Shown: positions 20,701-29,380 of the stretch, one piece after another
Layout: the number at the start of each line of letters is the position of its first letter
Position numbering within the stretch: position 1 is the stretch's first letter
NCBI GenBank assembly: GCA_964605655.1
Contig: CAZSDK010000005.1
Span: 62,001 to 126,000 of the forward strand
Length of the DNA stretch: 64,000 nucleotides
DNA from: JAKLIX01 sp964605655
GTDB lineage: Bacteria; Bacteroidota; Bacteroidia; Bacteroidales; CAIXZF01
Direction: 5' to 3'
Position numbers and translations under genes: made by a program
Notes under the pieces: generated by a model
What the model was told of the DNA's origin: nothing
The model's database searches: none
The model's input: the letters and a program-made list of their open reading frames with translations, nothing else

Positions 20701-23700
20701 ATCCCGAGCTTTACCAATGCAGGGATCACCTGTACAGGACCGTCGATGACCTTTACCATTACGGTCAATCCGACTCCATCGACCGATCCGGTTACCAGTG
20801 TTTCGTATTGTCATGGTTCTGTGACCTCTATGATTCCATTCTCCGGACCCGTTGCCGGAACAGCATTTAACTGGACAAACAGTAATACTACCATTGGTCT
20901 TGCGGCATCAGGGCTAGGAAACATTCCTTCTTTTACTGCAACCAACACGACCAACGGACCTGAGACAGCCCTTATCACGGTGACACCCTCTGCCAATACC
21001 TGTGTTGGTGCCGACATCACTTTCAACATCAATGTAAATCCTATACCCACAGCGACCCAGGTAGCTTCCTTCCAGATATGCAACTCATTCGCCACCAATA
21101 TCATACCATTAACCGGTCCTGTTGCAGGGACAGTATACACCTGGACGAATGATGATATCAGCATCGGGCTCGGAGCAAACGGTACCGGTGATATTCCTTC
21201 TTTTACAGCAACCAACACCACTTCCAGTCCTGTAATAGCCACCATCACCGTCACTCCGTCCTACTCCAATGCAGGGATCACCTGTACAGGACCGGCCATG
21301 AGCTTCACCATCACTGTCAATCCTACACCATCGGTGAATGCAGTGACCGATATTCCCTACTGTCATGGTTCTGTGACCTCGATAGTTGACCTTACCGGGC
21401 CCGTGAGCGGGACCAGCTATGCATGGACCAACAGCAACACCAATATTGGACTTGCTGCCAGCGGTACAGGAAGCGTACCCTCCTTCACCGCTTCCAATTC
21501 CACCAATGCTCCCATATCAGGCACCATTACCGTGGTGCCCACGGCCAACGCCTGTGTGGGCCCTTCCATCGACTTTGACATCATCGTCAATCCCATTCCC
21601 ACAGCCAACCAGGTTACAAGTTTCTCCATCTGCAACACACAAAATTCAGCATTGATCCCTGTTACGGGTCCTGTTACAGGGACCTCCTATTCCTGGACCA
21701 ATGACAATATTTCTATTGGTTTGGGATCCAGCGGGTCAGGCAGTATTCCTGCTTTCACAGCCAGCAATCTTACCAACAGCCCGGTCACGGCCACTATACA
21801 AGTAACACCCTCATTCACCAACGCAGGGATCACCTGTACCGGACCAATCATGTCGTTCACAATTACCGTGAATCCGACACCCTCTGTGGACGCGCTTCCC
21901 AACATCTCCTATTGTAATGGAACCGTGACCTCAATGGTAGCCATTACAGGTCCCGTAAGCGGAACCACTTTTGCCTGGACCAACAGCAATCCTTTGATCG
22001 GTCTTGCAGCCAGCGGCAGCGGAGACATCCCCGGATTCACGGCCACCAATACCGGTAATGCTCCCATAACAGGAACGATTACCATCACCCCAACAGCCAA
22101 CACCTGTTCCGGCCCCTCTATCACTTTCACCATTACTGTAAATCCTGTTCCCACGGCAGACCTGGTCAGCAGTTTCAGCATCTGCAACCAGGCCGGATCC
22201 TTGCTGATTCCCTTGACCGGACCGGTAACCGGTACAGTGTACAACTGGACGAATGACAATACCGGTATTGGTCTGGCAGCTTCAGGAACCGGAGATATTC
22301 CAGGGTTCACCGCCGTGAATACAGGCACCAGTCCTGTGATAGCCAACATATCCGTCACTCCTGTCTTTACCAATGCAGGAATCAGTTGCACGGGCTCCCC
22401 CATGAACTTCACCATCACAGTAAATCCGACACCTACGGCTGACCAGGTGAACAGCGTGACCTACTGCAATAACATCAGCACTACCGCAATCCCCTTCACT
22501 AGTCCGGTCAGTGGCACAACCTACATGTGGACCAACAGCATTCCTGCCATTGGTTTAGCTGCATCCGGCACAGGTGACCTTCCTTCCTTCACTGCCACCA
22601 ATCCTACCACTGCCCCGGTGATCGCAACCATTACGGTGACTCCCAGTGCCAACGGATGTCCCGGCCCGGTCATGACCTTTACCATAACGGTGAATCCCAC
22701 CCCATCTGTTGACCAGCCGGCTAACGCTGATTACTGCAACGGAGAACAAACCCAGGCTTTGATTTTTAGCGGACCGGTTGCAGGAACGACCTTCACCTGG
22801 TCGTGCGATAACACCGCTATCGGCCTGGCAGCAAACGGAGCCGGTGACCTTCCTGTATTCACCGCTACCAACACCACCAATGTTCCTTTATTGAGCACCA
22901 TCAGCGTGGTTCCTGAGGCCAATCTTTGCCAGGGATTCAGTAAGACCTTCACCATCACTGTGTACCCAACGCCCACGGTGGATGCACTCCCCGACCCGGT
23001 TTACTGCAACGGCAACCCGACCAGTCTTATCCCCTTTACGGGACCTGTGAGCGGTACTACCTTCACCTGGACCAACAGCAACCCCGTCATTGGTCTTCCT
23101 GCCAGCGGCAACGGTGATATCGGCAGCTTTACCGCCACCAACCCGACCAACGCACCCATCACGGCCACTATCACCATAACCCCGACTGCAAACGGATGTA
23201 TCGGAATTGATCTCAGTTTCATTATCACCGTAAATCCGACACCAACTGTTGACCAGATAGCTGATCAGGATGTTTGTAACAACACTTCCCTTCCCTCTAT
23301 ACCATTTTCGGGACCAGTTACCGGGACCATTTTTGACTGGACAGTTGACGACCCGACCATAGGACTGCCCCCTGGTGGCAGCGGTGACATTCCCATTTTC
23401 AGTGCCATCAACCTTTCTAATGTGCCCGTTATTGCTACCGTGACCGTGATCCCCAAGGCCGATACCTGTACGGGGCCTGCTATGACCTTTACCATCACCG
23501 TTTACCCGACACCCTCTGTGGATGCCCTTGCTAATGTTGATTATTGTAACGGAGACGTCACCACGATCATTCCTTTTACCGGACCTGTTGCAGGCACCAG
23601 CTTCACCTGGAGCAATGACAATACCAGCATAGGCCTCATAGCCAACGGGACCGGAGATCTGCCTTCGTTCACGGCGACTAACACGGGTACCACGAACCAG

Positions 23701-26700
23701 ACTGCCACCATCACCATCACCCCGGAAGCCATGACCTGTTTGGGCAGTGACGTCAGCTTTACCATCACGGTGTATCCTACTCCTACGGTAGAGGTGGTTG
23801 CCGATTTCGCTCTGTGTAACGGAGATGTGCAGGCTACCATTCCTTTCAGCGGCCCTGTGGCAGGTACCACCTTTGCCTGGACTAATGACAATACTAATAT
23901 CGGATTAGGGGCAAGCGGTAACGGAGATTTGACATCCTTCACCGCCACCAATACCACCAACGCTCCTATTACCGCCACCATTACAGTCACTCCGACAGCG
24001 AACGGATGTACCGGTACCACCATGTCATTTGTGATCACCGTGAATCCGACGCCCACCGCCGACCAGGTCACCAACCAGGTGGTTTGCAACAACGGCACAC
24101 AGCCAGCCATTACCCTGTCGGGACCAGTGAGCGGGACCCTGTTCTCCTGGACCAATGATACTCCGGGTATCGGGCTTGCTGCCAATGCTACCGGAGATCT
24201 GCCTTCATTCACAGCCGTGAATCTTACGAACGCACCTGTCATTGCCACCATCACCGTGACCCCTTCTGCCAATAACTGTACCGGACCGGTCATGAGTTTT
24301 ACCATCACGGTAAATCCCACCCCCACAGCCGATCAGCTGGGGAACCTCACTTATTGCAACCAGGCCACCACCCTGGCCATACCCTTTACAGGACCGGTGA
24401 CAGGATCGACCTTCAGCTGGACCAACAGTGATCCTGCCATAGGACTGGCAGCCTCGGGAATAGGGACTATTCCATCCTTTACTGCAACAAATACAGGGAT
24501 TGCACCCATTGTCGCAACCATTATGGTGACTCCTCACGCCAACAATTGTGACGGACCCGTCATGATGTTCACCATCACCGTGAATCCAACACCTACTGTC
24601 GATGCTATCACTAATAAAACCTATTGTAACGGAGCTACGACCACCATTGTCCAGGTGACCGGGCCTGTTGCAGGGACCACCTTCTCATGGGTGAATGACA
24701 ACCCGTCCATCGGACTCCTGGCAACCGGCACAGGGGACATCCCCAGCTTTACGGCTACTAACACCGGAACGACCAACCAGGTGGCTACTATCACCATCAC
24801 TCCGAATGCCAACAGTTGCCCCGGACCTTCCATCTCCTTCACCATCACCGTGTATCCGACTCCTACCGTAAACACCATTACCAATAAGACGGTCTGTAAT
24901 AACAATACTTCTACGGACATTACTGTCGACGGACCCGTTGCAGGGACCACCTTCAGCTGGGTGAACAACACCCCTTCCATCGGTCTTGCAGCTTCAGGTA
25001 CGGGTGATATCCCGTCCTTCACTGCTGTAAACCTTACCACCGGAATCGTTACTGCCACCATCACCATCACTCCTACCGCCAACGGATGTACAGGTACCAC
25101 CTCCTCCTTCACCATCACGGTATACCCCACGCCCACGGTCACCCTGGTCAACAACATTCAAATCTGCAACCAGGCCGTTCAACCCATTATAACGCTGGGC
25201 GGGCCGGTTACCGGCACCACTTTCTCCTGGACCAATGATAACACCGCCATCGGCCTGGGAGCCGGCGGCAGCGGGAACATTCCTTCTTTTACGGCCACCA
25301 ATACAGGTACCACACCCATCGTAGGTAACATCACGGTTGTCCCCTCAGCCAACGGTTGTACCGGACCGAGCATGAGCTTTACCATCACGGTGAACCCCAC
25401 GCCAACCGTAAATGCTGTGGTGAACCAGGTATGGTGCAACACCAATACCACCACTGCCATCAACTTTAGCAGCCCGGTTGCCGGGACATCCTTCTCATGG
25501 ACCAATTCCAACATCACTATCGGACTTGGTATCAGCGGCGTCACCTCTATTCCGGTATTCACCGCTACGAATACAACAACAGCACCCATCAGCGGAACGG
25601 TGGTGGTGACCCCGACCGCCAACACCTGTGTGGGACCCACCCTGTCATTCACCATTACGGTGAATCCGACACCTACAGTCACAGCCGTATCGAATATCTC
25701 CATCTGCAACGGGGCTACCCAACCTGCCATCACTTTCGCCAGCCCGGTGACAGGGACCACCTTTTCCTGGACCAACTCCACGCCATCCATCGGACTGGCT
25801 GCCGGACCGCTGACAGGGAACCTACCCTCCTTCACTGCCACCAACGCCACCGCTGCCAATGTGGTTGCAACCATCAACGTTACACCCACTTATTCCAATG
25901 CAGGACTGAGTTGTACCGGACCCGTGATGACCTTTACCATTACGGTGAAACCCACGCCTTCCACCAATACCGTGGCAAACCAGACCTATTGCAACGGTGT
26001 AAGCACCACCGCCATCACCTTTAACGGGCCTGTCACAGGAACGACCCACACCTGGGCAAACAGCAACACAGCCATTGGACTGGTAGCAGGCGGTACCAAC
26101 ACCATACCGGTATTTACCACGACCAATGCCACCAACGCACCTATCATCGGCACTATCACGGTGACACCATCTGCAGCGGGATGTACGGGATCCAACATGA
26201 TCTTCACCATCACAGTGAACCCCACCGCCACGGCCACCCAGGTTTCCAACCAGCAGGTTTGTAACGGAAGCACCCAACCGGCCATCACTTTCGGCGGTAC
26301 TGTCAGCGGCACTACCTATACCTGGACCAACAGCAACACTTCTATTGGGCTTGGTGCTACGGGCAACGGCAACCTGCCTTCCTTCACGGCCACCAATACC
26401 ACTACTGCTCCCGTGGTAGCCACCATCAGTGTGACACCCAGGGCCAATGGATGTGACGGCACCGTGATGACCTTCACCATCACTGTTAATCCCACTCCTA
26501 CCGTCACGACGGTCTCCGACCAGGTCTATTGTAATGGCATCAGCACCACCGCCATCAGCTTCATGGGTACCGTCGCAGGGACCAGCTTCGGATGGACCAA
26601 CTCCAACACAGCCATAGGCCTGGCCGCAAGCGGCAGTGCTTCCATACCGGTCTTCACTACCACCAACACCACGACAGCCCCCATCAGCGGGACCATTGTC

Positions 26701-29253
26701 GTCACTCCTACCGCCAACAGCTGTACTGGCAGCACCATGACCTTCACCATCACGGTCAACCCGACCGCCACGGTCACTGCTTCCAGCATCCCGAACCAGA
26801 CCAGGTGCCATAACACGGCAACAGCCGCAGTGAATTTCACAGGACCAGTGACCGGAACCTCCTTCAACTGGACCAACAACAACACTACGATAGGTCTGGG
26901 TGCAAGTGGACCCGGAAACATTGCCTCTTTCACAGCCACCAACACAACCACCAACCCTGTAACAGCCACTATTACAGTCACTCCAGTATATACCAATGCT
27001 GGTGTGACCTGTAATGGCACCAACAGTACCTTCACCATCACCGTGAACCCTCTGCCTGTCGCCAATGCCGGTCCTGACCAGACGATCAACTACGGTACCT
27101 ATACCACCCTGGCCGGATCTTCCACAGGATGCACCAACTGCGGCTATGTCTGGCAACCCTCCGGTATGCTCTCCACCTCCAACACCATCACAAACCCGAC
27201 CACAGTGAATCTTACTGCCACCCAGGCCTATAACCTGGTAGTGACCAATCTGACCACCAACTGCCAGAGTACCAGAGATACCGTCATCATTACCATTACG
27301 GGAACAGCACTTGCCGTTACGGTCACAGCGGACCCGACCACCATTTGCAATGGATCCACTTCGCAACTGACTGCCACGGCCACCGGTGGTAACCTCGCCT
27401 ACACCTATACCTGGTCACCGGCTGCCACCCTGACAAGCTCCACCATTTATAACCCCGTTGCCTCACCCACCACAACCACCACCTATTACGTGACTGTCAA
27501 CGACGGGTTCAACAATGTCAACGGACAGGTTACGGTTACCGTCGTGCCTTACGCAACGGTAGATGCAGGTAACGACACAACCATTTGTGCCAACGACTGC
27601 GTCACCCTAAACCAGTCAACAGCCACCAATGCTGCGTCTCTGGTTTGGACTTCCAGTGGCGACGGCATCTTCAGCAGTGTCAGCATTCTTCATCCTGAAT
27701 ACTGTCCGGGCACCAACGACCTTGCGGCCGGAACCGTTAATCTTTCATTGACTGCCTTTGGCAATACCCCTTGCGGGAGTGTTTCTTCAACCCTTGTCTT
27801 AACGATCTCCGAACAAACCGGGGCGTATGCCGGCGTCAATGACACCATCTGTGAAGGAAGTTCATACACCTTAAGCCTTGCCAGCGTGGTTAATGCCACC
27901 TCGACAACCTGGACTACAACAGGTAGTGGAAGTTTTGACGATCCCTTGGCACTCAACCCCACGTATTTTCCCAGTCCCCTGGATATCAGCCTTGGTGCCG
28001 TAACCTTAAGCCTCCACGCGGTTAACACGGCTTTATATTGTGGAGACACCACTGACCAGATGGTCCTCACCATCATACAGCTTCCACATGCCAATGCCGG
28101 TAGTGATGTGACCATCTGTTTCGGAGACCAGACCCAATTGAATGCCAGTGGCGGAACCACCTATGCATGGAGTCCGCCTCTCGGCCTGAGTGCCACCAAC
28201 ATTGCCGATCCCTTCGCTAATCCTTTTATGACGACCGAATACATTGTGACCGTGACGCAAGATGGTTGTTCCGACGCCGACAGTGTGATAGTGACCATCA
28301 GGGCTCTTCCTGTCATTGATGCAGGACCTGATACTTATGTCTGCCGGGGTGATTCTACCCGACTGGAAGCTACGCTTGGATTTGCCTCCTACACCTGGAG
28401 CAATGGTGCCACCACTCCCGGAACCTGGGTGAAACCTCTCTTCCAAAGCGTCTATTACGTAACCGTTTACGACGATATCGGTTGCCACAGCAGCGACAGT
28501 GTTACCGTGGCCGTACAGCCACTGCCCAACATCAACGTCACTCCTCCTGAAGCTTATATCTGCAGGGATTCAGCCGTATTACTGACCGCCTCCGGAGCCA
28601 ATCTATACTACTGGTCCCCCTCAACCGGGTTGTCCAGCGGTGTGGGCTCGGTGGTGCTGGCTTTCCCAAAACAACATACGCTCTATCAGGTGACAGGAGT
28701 GAGCATCTACGGCTGTATCAACTATGCCGATGTGTCGATACGCGTGTATCCGACTCCTCGACTGATCCTTAACGATACAGGCTATATCTGCCTGGGCGAG
28801 CCCTTCTACCTGAATGCAGGATTTAATGATTCCACCTCCTACCAATGGCAGAACGGAAGTACCGGACAATACTTCTGGGTTGAAGAACCCAATGATTATT
28901 GGGTAACAGCCTGGAATCCGGGATGTATGGTCTCAGATACCATCCATATCGACATGTGTACTTCCATGTGGATCCCTACGGCATTCACTCCTGATGGCAA
29001 TGAAACCAACGATCGCTTCTATGTAAAATCAAGCACTCCCTTCGATCTTAAGAATTTCGAGATGGTCATTTATGACCGTTGGGGTGAAATAGTCTTTAAG
29101 ACCAAAGACATCTTTGAAGGCTGGGATGGCACTTTCCAGGGCAAAGATTGTCCGATAGGGGTATATATCGTGGTTGTGACATGGGATGGACAAGGGAATG
29201 TCGCTTCCGACAAAGAAGGACAGAAGACCGGAACAGTGACCCTGGTTCGCTAA
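14740..29253 (+). CDS. Giant tandem-repeat protein with gliding-motility-associated (T9SS type B) C-terminus (about 4,838 aa)
   Basis: The start is set at the ATG at 14740 because a clear signal peptide begins there (MKKLLAILSLVVAFSSPVFS); the frame is open 18 codons further up. A cohesin-like domain (about 14800-15210) is followed by Ig-like units, an 11-unit array of 96 aa (15745-18906), a 166-codon two-domain module (19204-19701), a 26-unit array of about 90 aa (19951-27051), the module again (27058-27555), several Ig/PKD-like units with GSDVTICFGD-type openings, and a CHU_C-type domain at the end (from about 28970; WIPTAFTPDGNETNDRF, IYDRWGE, GWDGTFQGKDCPIGVY). That ending marks export by T9SS with type B processing, which in known cases leads to surface attachment. 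Each array unit has two Cys in fixed register. There is no dockerin, unlike its two upstream neighbours. The gap to the preceding stop is 66 bases without a recognisable promoter, so co-transcription is likely. SprB-like adhesin or matrix function is inference. Confidence 0.88.
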   Translation: MKKLLAILSLVVAFSSPVFSQTSISIGHVPHCPNGEVLVPVTCQNLTNVGAISLFIAYDPASLTFLGVTGLNPALNFGFLESSNQVDPTTFGIQWMSNGLQSANLLPTDTLFYARFDHLAGSSTLDFVLNTPHLSEIYDFDGNVVSNVTFNNGSVDIPAAIAINPGGTTVYCVNDLLHLTTSPAGGGGTEYSYLWSGPGGFTATTQDISIPDIQLIQAGIYSVIVTEDNSLCNSSFSETVIINPIPLADPVANFTICNGNNSNLFTFTGPIPGTVFSWTNDNPAIGLSASGTATLPVFQAVNNGTSPVDATITVTPSFTNAGLTCTGPSITFTITVNPSGHVNDPTDLVVCNGQQTSVTFSTNNTGGTSTYAWSYTAPNIGTPALSGTGNIADFDASNLTTAPIVAPFTVTPTFTNQAISCTGPSQTFTISVNPLGQVIDPSDLVVCHNQVTSVTFSTNNTGGTSTYAWSYTAPNIGTAALSGTGDINNFNAQNTTTAPIVAPFTVIPTFTNQTISCPGPSQTFTITVNPLGQVVDPADLVVCHNQATSVTFSTNNTGGTSTYAWSYTAPNIGTPTLSGTGNIAGFNALNTTTAPIVAPFTVIPTFTNQAISCPGPSQTFTITVNPLGQVVDPTDLVVCHNQATSVTFSTNNTGGTSTYAWSYTAPNIGTPALSGTGDITSFNAQNNTTAPIVAPFTVIPTFTNQAINCPGPSQTFTITVNPLGQVVDPTDLVVCHNQATSVNFSTNNTGGTSTYAWSYTAPNIGTPALSGTGDITSFNAQNTTTAPIVAPFTVIPTFTNLAISCPGPSQTFTITVNPLGQVVDPTDLVVCHNQPTSVTFSSNNTGGTSTYAWSYTAPNIGTPALNGSGNITSFNAVNTTTAPIVAPFTVIPTFTNLAISCPGPSQTFTITVNPLGQVVDPTDLVVCHNQATSVTFSTNNTGGTNTYAWSYTAPNIGTPALSGTGDITSFNAQNITTAPIVAPFTVIPTFTNLAISCPGPSQTFTITVNPLGQVFDPTDLVVCHNQPTSVTFSSNNTGGTSTYAWSYTAPNIGTPTLSGTGNITSFNAQNTTIAPIVAPFTVIPTFTNQAISCPGPSQTFSITVNPLGQVVDPTDLIVCNNQATSVTFSSNNTGGASTYAWSYTAPNIGTPALSGTGSIASFNAQNTTTAPIVAPFTVIPTFTNQAINCTGPSQTFTITVNPLGQVIDPTDQVVCNGQQTSVTFSTNNTGGTSTYSWSYTPPSIGVAVSGSGDIPSFTASNGTSTPVVAPFTVIPTFTNLGVSCPGPSQTFTITVNPAGQVNDPADIVVCSGDQTSVSFSSNNTGGTVTYSWSYTGPNIGLATSGSGDIPSFAAVNATTAPVTATFTVTPTFTNQVVGCPGIPQIFTITVNPIPTVNNITSTVYCHPQSTTPILFTGPVAGTSFSWVNSNPTIGIGGSGTGNIASFPTSNLTAVPNIGTFTVTPSFSNLGLTCTGPTNTFTITVNPRPIANAGPDVTIPMGTFTTLSGSGSNSAGPYSYTWSPPGMLLNSTLQNPTTVLLNATQVYTLIVTDQGTLCQSLPDQVTVIVFGGPLTVVPSATPDVICYGDSTLIEAGATGGSGLYTYTWTSNPAGFTSSQATFYDHPTVNTWYICSLYDNFTTQIDSVEVTVNELPIASPASNTPICDSAVLNLSCPTTNGLPGYTYLWSAPNGWTDNVENPVIPMADLFGNYNTTYTVIVTDQNNCHDTATTAVFINPKPTVDAINNITVCNSLQTQPLIFTGPVPGTTFTWTNSDPTIGIPATGNGGILPFAGVNTGNAPVVATITVTPHANGCDGNPKTFTITVYPTPTINTITDQTYCHGDLTLVTTPVSAVSGTTFAWTNSNPSIGLAASGVTIIPSFTASNTTNAPVSGTITITPTANGCVGIDNSYVIDVNPIPTADPVSSFSICNTFTSNLITITGPVTGTLFTWSNSDLSIGLAAGGTGDIPSFTAVNTGSAPVTATITVIPSFTNAGITCTGPSMTFTITVNPTPSTDPVTSVSYCHGSVTSMIPFSGPVAGTAFNWTNSNTTIGLAASGLGNIPSFTATNTTNGPETALITVTPSANTCVGADITFNINVNPIPTATQVASFQICNSFATNIIPLTGPVAGTVYTWTNDDISIGLGANGTGDIPSFTATNTTSSPVIATITVTPSYSNAGITCTGPAMSFTITVNPTPSVNAVTDIPYCHGSVTSIVDLTGPVSGTSYAWTNSNTNIGLAASGTGSVPSFTASNSTNAPISGTITVVPTANACVGPSIDFDIIVNPIPTANQVTSFSICNTQNSALIPVTGPVTGTSYSWTNDNISIGLGSSGSGSIPAFTASNLTNSPVTATIQVTPSFTNAGITCTGPIMSFTITVNPTPSVDALPNISYCNGTVTSMVAITGPVSGTTFAWTNSNPLIGLAASGSGDIPGFTATNTGNAPITGTITITPTANTCSGPSITFTITVNPVPTADLVSSFSICNQAGSLLIPLTGPVTGTVYNWTNDNTGIGLAASGTGDIPGFTAVNTGTSPVIANISVTPVFTNAGISCTGSPMNFTITVNPTPTADQVNSVTYCNNISTTAIPFTSPVSGTTYMWTNSIPAIGLAASGTGDLPSFTATNPTTAPVIATITVTPSANGCPGPVMTFTITVNPTPSVDQPANADYCNGEQTQALIFSGPVAGTTFTWSCDNTAIGLAANGAGDLPVFTATNTTNVPLLSTISVVPEANLCQGFSKTFTITVYPTPTVDALPDPVYCNGNPTSLIPFTGPVSGTTFTWTNSNPVIGLPASGNGDIGSFTATNPTNAPITATITITPTANGCIGIDLSFIITVNPTPTVDQIADQDVCNNTSLPSIPFSGPVTGTIFDWTVDDPTIGLPPGGSGDIPIFSAINLSNVPVIATVTVIPKADTCTGPAMTFTITVYPTPSVDALANVDYCNGDVTTIIPFTGPVAGTSFTWSNDNTSIGLIANGTGDLPSFTATNTGTTNQTATITITPEAMTCLGSDVSFTITVYPTPTVEVVADFALCNGDVQATIPFSGPVAGTTFAWTNDNTNIGLGASGNGDLTSFTATNTTNAPITATITVTPTANGCTGTTMSFVITVNPTPTADQVTNQVVCNNGTQPAITLSGPVSGTLFSWTNDTPGIGLAANATGDLPSFTAVNLTNAPVIATITVTPSANNCTGPVMSFTITVNPTPTADQLGNLTYCNQATTLAIPFTGPVTGSTFSWTNSDPAIGLAASGIGTIPSFTATNTGIAPIVATIMVTPHANNCDGPVMMFTITVNPTPTVDAITNKTYCNGATTTIVQVTGPVAGTTFSWVNDNPSIGLLATGTGDIPSFTATNTGTTNQVATITITPNANSCPGPSISFTITVYPTPTVNTITNKTVCNNNTSTDITVDGPVAGTTFSWVNNTPSIGLAASGTGDIPSFTAVNLTTGIVTATITITPTANGCTGTTSSFTITVYPTPTVTLVNNIQICNQAVQPIITLGGPVTGTTFSWTNDNTAIGLGAGGSGNIPSFTATNTGTTPIVGNITVVPSANGCTGPSMSFTITVNPTPTVNAVVNQVWCNTNTTTAINFSSPVAGTSFSWTNSNITIGLGISGVTSIPVFTATNTTTAPISGTVVVTPTANTCVGPTLSFTITVNPTPTVTAVSNISICNGATQPAITFASPVTGTTFSWTNSTPSIGLAAGPLTGNLPSFTATNATAANVVATINVTPTYSNAGLSCTGPVMTFTITVKPTPSTNTVANQTYCNGVSTTAITFNGPVTGTTHTWANSNTAIGLVAGGTNTIPVFTTTNATNAPIIGTITVTPSAAGCTGSNMIFTITVNPTATATQVSNQQVCNGSTQPAITFGGTVSGTTYTWTNSNTSIGLGATGNGNLPSFTATNTTTAPVVATISVTPRANGCDGTVMTFTITVNPTPTVTTVSDQVYCNGISTTAISFMGTVAGTSFGWTNSNTAIGLAASGSASIPVFTTTNTTTAPISGTIVVTPTANSCTGSTMTFTITVNPTATVTASSIPNQTRCHNTATAAVNFTGPVTGTSFNWTNNNTTIGLGASGPGNIASFTATNTTTNPVTATITVTPVYTNAGVTCNGTNSTFTITVNPLPVANAGPDQTINYGTYTTLAGSSTGCTNCGYVWQPSGMLSTSNTITNPTTVNLTATQAYNLVVTNLTTNCQSTRDTVIITITGTALAVTVTADPTTICNGSTSQLTATATGGNLAYTYTWSPAATLTSSTIYNPVASPTTTTTYYVTVNDGFNNVNGQVTVTVVPYATVDAGNDTTICANDCVTLNQSTATNAASLVWTSSGDGIFSSVSILHPEYCPGTNDLAAGTVNLSLTAFGNTPCGSVSSTLVLTISEQTGAYAGVNDTICEGSSYTLSLASVVNATSTTWTTTGSGSFDDPLALNPTYFPSPLDISLGAVTLSLHAVNTALYCGDTTDQMVLTIIQLPHANAGSDVTICFGDQTQLNASGGTTYAWSPPLGLSATNIADPFANPFMTTEYIVTVTQDGCSDADSVIVTIRALPVIDAGPDTYVCRGDSTRLEATLGFASYTWSNGATTPGTWVKPLFQSVYYVTVYDDIGCHSSDSVTVAVQPLPNINVTPPEAYICRDSAVLLTASGANLYYWSPSTGLSSGVGSVVLAFPKQHTLYQVTGVSIYGCINYADVSIRVYPTPRLILNDTGYICLGEPFYLNAGFNDSTSYQWQNGSTGQYFWVEEPNDYWVTAWNPGCMVSDTIHIDMCTSMWIPTAFTPDGNETNDRFYVKSSTPFDLKNFEMVIYDRWGEIVFKTKDIFEGWDGTFQGKDCPIGVYIVVVTWDGQGNVASDKEGQKTGTVTLVR
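15745..18906 (+). repeat. Array of 11 tandem 288-bp units (96 aa each) inside the third giant gene
   Basis: Units begin at the Val of the VNP linker at 15745, 16033 and so on, every 288 bases. The last two units together are 6 bases short. Consensus landmarks in each unit are VVCHNQ near the start, then STYAWSYTAPNIG, APFTVIPTFTN and ISCPGPSQTFTIT. Units 2-9 are nearly identical in protein but differ repeatedly at third codon positions. Confidence 0.93.
19204..19701 (+). repeat. Two-domain PKD/Ig module, copy 4 of 5 (498 bp)
   Basis: This copy is in the third giant gene. It opens with IANAGPDVTIPMGTFTTL, has SLPDQVTVIV in the middle and then an ICYGDST second half. It separates the 288-bp array from the 270-bp array. 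Confidence 0.8.
19951..27051 (+). repeat. Array of 26 tandem units of about 270 bp (90 aa) inside the third giant gene
   Basis: Each unit runs from the NPTP linker through a YCNG or ICN motif, GPVSGTTFxWTN, IGLAASGxGDIPSFTATN, and a second Cys in a CxGPxMTFTITV strand. Most units are exactly 270 bases. Units with the PSFTNAGITC variant are 282 bases. Mean spacing is 273 bases. Confidence 0.9.
20491..22698 (+). repeat. Higher-order repeat: four exact 552-bp dimers
   Basis: Within the 26-unit array, a long unit (282 bp, SFSICN opening, PSFTNAGITC core) alternates with a short one (270 bp, SYCHGSVTS-like opening). Dimer boundaries fall at 20491, 21043, 21595, 22147 and 22699, each exactly 552 bases apart. 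This indicates duplication of two domains as one block. Confidence 0.85.
27058..27555 (+). repeat. Two-domain PKD/Ig module, copy 5 of 5 (498 bp)
   Basis: It opens with VANAGPDQTINYGTYTTL and its second half has TTICNGSTSQL and YYVTVNDGFNNVNG. It ends the 270-bp array and precedes the C-terminal Ig units. Confidence 0.78.
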
Positions 29254-29275
29254 AGCTCTCCTGGTCCCGATCAGT

Positions 29276-29309
29276 AAAAGCCGGTACCCTCACCGGCTTT
29301 TGCTTTTTA
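29276..29309 (+). terminator. Intrinsic terminator after the giant-gene cluster
   Basis: A perfect 9-bp stem (29276-29284 with 29293-29301, AAAAGCCGG and its complement) with an 8-base loop is followed by a T-rich tract. It lies 23 bases past the stop at 29253. Confidence 0.82.
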
Positions 29310-29314
29310 AATCT

Positions 29315-29322
29315 TATTTTTG
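29315..29322 (+). promoter_or_regulatory. Possible promoter -7 element for tex
   Basis: TATTTTTG matches the Bacteroidota TAnnTTTG element and lies 58 bases before the tex ATG, just past the terminator. No good upstream TTTG box is found at 19-21 bases, so this is a weak call. Confidence 0.35.
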
Positions 29323-29380
29323 CAAGCTGCATCATATAATCCTCTTTATCTTGTTATAAAGGATCACATTCTCTATTAAA

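Noticed and set aside
15745..27051. CRISPR-like periodicity
   Set aside because: The period is 270-288 bp, fully coding and translated as protein domains; there are no short direct repeats with unique spacers.
25822..27366. 514-codon open frame on the minus strand
   Set aside because: It lies opposite the 270-bp array. Its Gly/Ser/Cys-rich text is the complement of Thr/Asn/Ala codons and it has no recognisable domain.
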